Shown here: in pieces, positions 58,406-64,000 of the stretch
Position numbering within the stretch: the first letter of the stretch is position 1
Layout of the letters: each line of letters opens with the position of its first letter
Origin: Phragmites australis
Taxonomy: Eukaryota > Streptophyta > Magnoliopsida > Poales > Poaceae
NCBI RefSeq assembly: GCF_958298935.1
Contig: NC_084942.1
Span: 1,495,501-1,559,500, forward strand
Length of the DNA stretch: 64,000 nucleotides
Reading direction: 5' to 3'
Position numbers and translations under genes: made by a program
Notes under the pieces: generated by a model
Told to the model about the DNA's origin: nothing
Seen by the model: only the letters and a program-made list of their open reading frames with translations
Databases searched by the model: none

Positions 58406-58461
<56 letters not shown>
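58406..58461. repeat. (CA)n(TA)n microsatellite
   Basis: About 17 CA units followed by about 10 TA units, at the left border of the minus-strand copia element. Confidence 0.95.
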
Positions 58462-59031
58462 GGAGATACAACGTATTGTACAAGGATCACAACCGATCCT
58501 TAGATTACAGCAATCTCCTATACAAAGCACATGTCGATTCTATACAAACAAACTAGAAAATTATCTCTAGTTTCTATCTTTACATTCCATCCTAATCTCA
58601 ACCGGTGGAAACAAGATTGAGATTGTGACGCAATCTGTCCAACATGAGCTTTGTAGCTTTGTAAAAACATCAGCCACCTGGTAGATACAAACCGAACTTC
58701 AAGAGCTCCAAGTGCAACCTTTTCTATGATGAAATGGAAATCAACTTCTATATGTTTCGTTCTAGCATGGAACACCGGATTTGCCATTAAAGTAAGTTAC
58801 ACCAAGGTTATCAAACCATAAGATCGGTGGTCATGGCTGAATTTTGCCTAGCTCCTTTAATAAAGATTGAATCCATGTTACCTCCATTGTTCCATTTGCA
58901 AGCACCTTATATTATGCTTCCGTGCTAGAATGAGAAACAGTAAGTTGTTTCCTCGAGCTCTAAGATATCAAGTTTGGACCAAACAAAAATGCAAAGCCAC
59001 CAGTCGATCGACAATCATCAACACACTCGAC

Positions 59032-60110
59032 CTAGTCGGCATCAGTGAACACACATAGAAGTATTGACTTGGAACTCCATATCCTAAGTTCGGTCTTGAG
59101 TGTTCCTTTGATATACCGCAAGATCTTCTTCACTACTTCCCAGTGTACATCAGTGGGTTTGGCCAAGAACTGGCACACCTTATTCACCACAAAAGTTATA
59201 TCAGCTCGTGTGAGAGTCAAATATTGCAGACCACCAACCATACTGTGGTACTTTAAAGTATTTCAGGGGTAAGAGCCTTGCCACCACCAGTAGACAACTT
59301 ATCAATTACTGACATAGGTGCTGAGATGGCCTTACAATTCTCCATATGAGCACGATGAAGAAGATCATTCGCATACTTATGCTGACTCAAAAATATGCTC
59401 CCAGAATTGGAAGTCACCTCAATACCGAGAAAATAGGTGAGTGGCCCAAGATCCTTGACCGGAAACGAAGCGGACAAATGCTGCAGGAGCTAATCCACAG
59501 CTTTTGGACAAGACCCAGCTATGACACTATCATCCACATAAACCAACATATAAATCAAGATGCCACCATGATGGAAAATGAACAAAGAGGTATCAGCAAC
59601 TGAAGGACGAAAACCAAGCTGCTGAAGTTTATCACTGAGCCGAAAAAACTAGGCATGTGGTGACTACTTTAGACCATAGATCGACTGCTGAAGTTTGCAG
59701 ACATAAGATGAATGACGAGAATCCTCAAAACTGGGCAGTTGCTGCATGTAAACGTCTTCATCACGAAAACCATGCAAGAAAGCATTACGAACATCCAGCT
59801 GATGGAGGTACTAATCTTGGGAAACAGCCAGAGATAACGCAAGATGAACAGTAGCCGGTTTAACAACCAGACTAAAAGTATCTAGATAATCAATGCCATA
59901 TCACTGTGTAAAACCCCGAGCTACCAAGCGTGCCTTATACTTATCAATGGAGCCATCTGAATTTTGCTTAATCTTAAAAACCCACTTACTGTCAACAACA
60001 TTGATACCTGGAGGCCGAGGAACAAGGATCCAAGTCTTGGTAAGCTGAAGGGCCTGAAATTCAGATTGACACCATGCCAGATCAGAGAGAGCCGTGTGAT
60101 GAGTAGACAA
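59032..60110 (-). pseudogene. Copia reverse transcriptase and RNase H, broken
   Basis: From right to left on the minus strand: WILVPRPPGINVVDSKWVFK and KARLVARGFTQ (60,110-59,901), a catalytic YVDDSVIAG still readable near 59,530, then VKDLGPLTYFLGIEV, SQHKYANDLL and the RNase H start VGGLQYLTLTRADITFVVN (59,241-59,032). The catalytic Asp pair is intact but stops and frameshifts separate all the pieces. It copies element RNA to DNA when intact; not functional here. Confidence 0.85.
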
Positions 60111-60728
60111 CTCAACCAGAAAAGCCCATCAATACAGATTGTAGCGAACCATACCATCAATCAGCACCTTTGGCACGATGATGTTGTCTTCGCGAAGAGT
60201 TTGCATCGGATGAGAGGACCTAGAGATCTGGCCAGTTGGAAGAGATATCGACGTCGATGGTTGGACAAGAGGCATAGATGCACCCATCGATGCAGCTGGG
60301 GGCACGCTCGGAGCAGACTCATTGCTGTTGTCAAACACACCTATGACTGAAGCATCTGACGATTGGGGCCCAAGAAATCCATTGGTCGCGGGCTACTCGT
60401 GAGGGAGAACACCAGCAGGTACATCTTTCGTGCTAGGAAGAGCTCCAGCCGGACCTAAAGGCTCGACACTGGGACCAAGAGCATGCATGTCGATCACACC
60501 AAGCTGCATTGAACAATCTATAATGACAGGTTATAATTTCTCATAGGGCCATCCTGGACAACTGGCTCGGTGGTGGGAAAGGACACGAGAGAGGCCAAGA
60601 TGGACATGTCAGGTTTGGGGTCCGTAGTTGATGCAAACGGGAAGCGATTTTCATCGAAGATCACATTGCAAGAAATATAGACACAGCCAGTGGATCAATC
60701 AAGACACTTATAGCCTTTATGCATGGGA

Positions 60729-61836
60729 CTATAGCCGAGGAAGACACATTTTCAACCAGAATTCAAGCTTGTGAGCATTGTATTTCTGAAGACTAGGCCA
60801 ACACGCGCACCCAAAAACACGAAGGAAAGAATAATCTAGAGAGATTTTAAGCAAGCGCATGAGGGGAGAAACATTACCAATAATGGGGTAGGCATGCGAT
60901 TTATAAGATAACACGCGGTGAGAAAAGCTTCATCCTAAAACGAACTAGAAGCGAAGAGTGTGCTAAAAGTGCAAGGCTGGTTTTGACAATACGACAATGC
61001 TTCCATTCGGTAATCCCATTTTGTTGAGATGTATGAGGTCAAGACACATTATGGGAAATGCCGAGACGCTGAAAATAGCGATGAAGCCTATGATACTCAC
61101 CACCCCAATCAAACTAAACACACTGAATTTTAGTGTTCAGTAAGCGCTCAACATGGTTCTGAAAACAATAAAAAGTTTGTTCAACTTCATACTTGTGCTT
61201 AAGCAAATAAATCCAAGTGAACAGGCTATAACCATCCACAAAACTAAGATAATACTAAAAACCGCCAACCGAAGGTAAAGCTGGACCATAAACATCAGTA
61301 TAAATTAAATCAAGAGGTGAAGAAGTAATATGAGTAGGTTGTTTATAAGGCAATTGGTGACTCTTGGCACGCATACATGCATCACAAATCGACTCAGTAT
61401 GAGGTGAGCATGAGAATTTATTTTACCTAACAATGGACTCGACAATTTTATTGGAGGGGTGACCTAGGCGGTGATGCCACTGATCGGCAGACATCTTGAC
61501 TCCAGACGAGGCTTCAGGACTATTGGCAGATGATGATGGCCAGCCAAAGGGACTTGGATAAAGATCTCCTTTACTCATACCGTGTAGAAGTATTCTCTTC
61601 GTGTCCTTGTCCTTGATAAAGAAAAAGTCCGGATGAAATTCCATGAAAACATTATTATCGGAATCAAGCTTGTGAACGGAAAGGAGATGTTTGCTAAGCT
61701 GAGGAACATGAAGTATATTTCTGAGAACAAGATAATCATGGGAGCTAGAAATTGTGGAATGACCAATATGAGAAATTTGCAAACATGTACCATTGGCTAC
61801 TTGCACTTGATCCTTGCCAGTGTAGCGTTCTTGCAT
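60729..61836 (-). pseudogene. Copia protease tail, GAG-pre-integrase and integrase, broken
   Basis: The 137-codon frame 61,836-61,423 reads VANGTCLQISHIGHSTI, LRNILHVPQLSKHLLSVHKL, and the zinc-binding start WHHRLGHPS, the linker and pre-integrase region of copia polyproteins. The integrase core to the left is heavily broken. The last recognisable part at 60,914-60,729 contains LRVFGCACWPSLQKYN, the conserved integrase C-terminal signature. Confidence 0.8.
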
Positions 61837-62448
61837 AGTGAGTCGTTCAAGATCGTTGGTGAGGTGGTCGGAGGCGCTAGTTTGAACATACCAATTGGTG
61901 TCAACATTTTACATGCCATTGGATGCCGAGTTGCCCGCGCACTGCTCATCGGGCTGATAGGCACAGTTGAAGCGATGGCGGCACCACAACGCTTCAAGGC
62001 CAAATTTGCCTTAGGCTGGGACCGGCTTCCGCCCCCCTAGCCACAGCCACACCTGGATCCTTGCCCACCGCAACCACCCTCACCACCACGACCATCGTTG
62101 CCATCGTGGTGATGAGATTTGTTGTTGGAGGTGTCACTGGTGTGGGTCATGTTGTTGGTGGAAGAGATGATGGTGCCAGACTACGTGTTCTGCTCCTGTC
62201 GGGCTTCAAAACTGAGAAGAAAAGCATAGAACTTGGTCAATTGGTCAAACTCACCAGACCATTGTACACTATGAGGGAGGCTATGAGAGGATCAAACTCC
62301 GACCTGAGACCGATCATGATGTAGCCGATAACTTTTTTTGTCGATGAGGGGATGGCCAACGATCGACATGGTGTTGGCGTACGACTTCATCTTCTGAAAG
62401 TACTCGGTGACCGACATGTCATTCTTTTTCAAGGTTGACAGTTATGAG
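61837..62448 (-). pseudogene. Copia gag remnant
   Basis: On the minus strand from 62,448: LSTLKKNDMSVTEYFQKMKS, then IGLRSEFDPL-like and SFEARQEQ-like fragments in shifting frames, a Gly-rich stretch near 62,050 and the degraded zinc-knuckle area near 61,950. The pattern matches the copia capsid core (UBN2-type). Stops and frameshifts are frequent, and the N-terminus is missing. Confidence 0.7.
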
Positions 62449-63835
62449 ATCATATGATGAAAAATTGGTTTGAATGATAAAATTGGCATAGCAAAGTGAT
62501 TTAGTATAATGATATTAGGATAATGTTCATGAGTTGCTAAGATACTGCTTAGATATGCTTATACACTAGTGTTAGCATAGATATGATGCAATATACTCAT
62601 GTGAGTAGTGTTGTGTGAACTGATTTTGAGTCAAGTCGGGAAGGACTTGTGCTCGTACTCGTTTGTTGTTTGATTCATGTGCAGGTGCTGCTTGAAGGCG
62701 AACGTGGTCGATGATGGATCGATGAACTAAGTTCAGGGAGGAACTAAGATTCGGCGACTAGATTAAGGAGGAATTGAGGTTGTGGTGATCGAGGATGTCA
62801 TGCGGGACGTTCGAGCTGAGAGAACAATGCATCTGGAGATAAGGTTTCGTGATGGACGCAGGAGGCGATCTAATCGTGAGAGGACATGAAGACTAATTTG
62901 TCAGAGCAAGTACGAGGGAGTCGTGTGGTGGCTGGACTTAAGATAAGAGTTAGTGTCAGAGATGGACGCCGAGTGAGTTACGTACATGCATGTATGCATG
63001 TGAGATGTTGCATGCATGATTACGTGAGAGTTGTTGGTTAATTAGCTTAATTAGTGGAAGTTGTTTGTCCTCTTGTGATTAGAGGAGGATAGATACCAGA
63101 TTGAATATGACTTGGAGTTGTAGTTTGATTCGGTCACGTTTGTGCGTGTGGCTATCCAATAAATAGAGAGGTATGTTATATTGGGTAGACAACGCATCAG
63201 AGAGAAAGATAGTGAAACCCTACGTAGGGTTATTTTGGGATTTCTAGAAAATCCTTGTTGGATGCTTTGGAGAGACATCTTGTAAACTCATCTATACAAT
63301 GAAAATTAAGTTTCATAAGTTGATGAGTTGTTGATTCGGAATTTTCTCAATATTCTATATTCTGCGTGCTTAGATTTGGTATTCGATTAATTTTTTATTT
63401 TTATAGACTTTCATCTTGATTTAATCCATCCAAAACCTTGCTAGAATATCTAGTGTTTGATCTGAGAAAATTTTGAGTGGTTTTGATTTAATCTTGAGTA
63501 GCTTTTGTTCATTATCGATTAAGTTTTGATCTACTTAATTCTATGTGGTACAATCAACTTCAACTAGGCATAAATCTCGATCCACATATCCGATTGATCT
63601 TATTCTTATTGGAATAGTTTTGTATTCGAATCTAGTTTCTGCTGACCAATTTTGAGGGAAATCAGATTGCCAAGTTATTCTCTACATCGTTTTTACTAGA
63701 GTGTGTGCAATCTGTCTCGAGTGGAATACCAAGTTTAAGTCTGTTATTGATTTGGGTGAATTAATCTTTGAAGTTGGTTTCCACAATCATTCACTCCCTC
63801 TCTGATTGCCTTATTAGAGTTTAATCGATTCTGCA
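62449..63835 (+). repeat. 5' LTR of a plus-strand copia element (left border uncertain)
   Basis: Ends ...gattctgca at 63,835, two bases before a primer site. A core-promoter context ccaataaatagagagg lies at about 63,156 and a polyadenylation-like aatgaaaattaag at about 63,297, in the order expected of an LTR. The start is not fixed: sequence differs from the minus-strand copia from about 62,449, but I find no clear TG border or target duplication there. It has no coding sequence. Confidence 0.6.
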
Positions 63836-63837
63836 AT

Positions 63838-63850
63838 TGGTATCAGAGCC
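63838..63850 (+). promoter_or_regulatory. Primer-binding site of the plus-strand copia element
   Basis: TGGTATCAGAGCC, a full match to the initiator tRNA-Met type primer site, two bases after the LTR end CA. Confidence 0.92.
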
Positions 63851-63889
63851 TTAATCCTTTCTAATTGATCTTAATCGGTAATTAGAAAC

Positions 63890-64000
63890 ATGGCTTCAGA
63901 TAATTATTACACAAAACCTTATATTTTTTATGGAGTTGATATTCAGTTCTGGAAGGAAAAAATGGAGGCCTACATTTAAGCACATGGCTTTGTAATTTGG
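63890..64000 (+). pseudogene. Start of copia gag, cut by the window edge
   Basis: ATG at 63,890 opens MASDNYYTKPYIFYGVDIQF and continues WKEKMEAYI, the usual start of copia Gag, in which a Trp-Lys pair follows the first strand. A TAA at 63,977 stands inside the otherwise continuing frame (AHGFVIW follows), so this copy is probably defective. The rest lies outside the window. Confidence 0.75.

Larger units (their letters stand above)
58462..62448 (-). mobile_element. Ty1/copia element, minus strand, decayed and truncated
   Basis: The minus-strand order is gag, protease/integrase, reverse transcriptase, RNase H, which is the copia order (integrase before reverse transcriptase). A short LTR-like tail with 'ggagatacaacg' lies at 58,462-58,590. 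Pol runs to about 61,840 and gag to about 62,448, where the sequence ends abruptly against unrelated LTR sequence of the next element. No 5' LTR or primer site is present. Frames are broken in many places. Confidence 0.85.

Noticed and set aside
1..64000. tRNA, rRNA or microRNA genes
   Set aside because: No cloverleaf-type box A/box B pairs or rRNA sequence were noticed. The long hairpin at 52,540-53,406 is far longer than a microRNA precursor.

Overview
This 64 kb window is repeat-rich nuclear DNA of a plant, almost certainly a grass. The evidence is a CACTA transposon whose subterminal repeats read TTTGCCGAGTG (a common grass type), a Stowaway MITE, a gene-carrying Mutator-like element, long-LTR Ty3/gypsy chromoviruses and Ty1/copia elements. 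I found no complete host gene. Everything that looks like a host gene is a fragment, either captured inside a DNA transposon or split by one.

Layout. 1-2.1 kb: unassigned, GC-rich at first. 2.2-3.85 kb: a DNA transposon with 'acagacggctc' subterminal repeats that carries a fragment of a YUCCA-type flavin monooxygenase. 6.05-15.75 kb: a plus-strand chromovirus, complete from LTR to LTR but inactivated, with a shortened 5' LTR. 16.6-26.5 kb: a minus-strand long-LTR remnant, into which a minus-strand chromovirus deletion derivative (19,921-25,636, TSD TGATT) has inserted. 26.48-28.41 kb: a Mutator-like element with about 105 bp inverted termini and a GC-rich, possibly captured core. 28.4-33.9 kb: parts of a plus-strand Tat-like gypsy element (LTR end, primer site, gag-like piece, three tandem-repeat arrays and an antisense ORF). 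A 903 bp hAT element lies in its LTR. 34.2-35.5 kb: decayed coding sequence that I cannot name. 35.7-39.2 kb: a minus-strand long LTR. 39.2-42.5 kb: another LTR-like block with a further LTR-like insertion. 42.9-43.3 kb: a possible promoter and 5' end of a host gene on the minus strand. 43.3-43.9 kb: two MITEs.

44.1-51 kb: a decayed minus-strand CACTA element with a broken TNP2 gene and one exon of its second gene, plus pieces of a Mutator-like element and a possible Helitron end. 52,017-57,950: a well-preserved plus-strand CACTA element with matching termini and a TCG target duplication. It carries a 350 bp-armed inverted repeat and a five-exon gene that reads as one 684-codon frame, joining the front half of TNP2 to the second (TNPA-type) protein. 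This element sits inside a minus-strand host-like gene fragment that continues on both sides. 58.4-62.4 kb: a decayed minus-strand copia element. 62.45 kb to the end: the 5' LTR, primer site and first gag codons of a plus-strand copia element that runs out of the window.

The genes do not form a pathway. The content is layered transposition: gypsy elements into gypsy LTRs, DNA transposons into LTRs, and a CACTA element into a gene fragment. The most informative parts are the chimeric CACTA gene with its long hairpin, the captured host fragments, and the uncharacterised decayed coding region at 34.2-35.5 kb. All family calls rest on reading motifs and repeat structure by eye; no database search was run.
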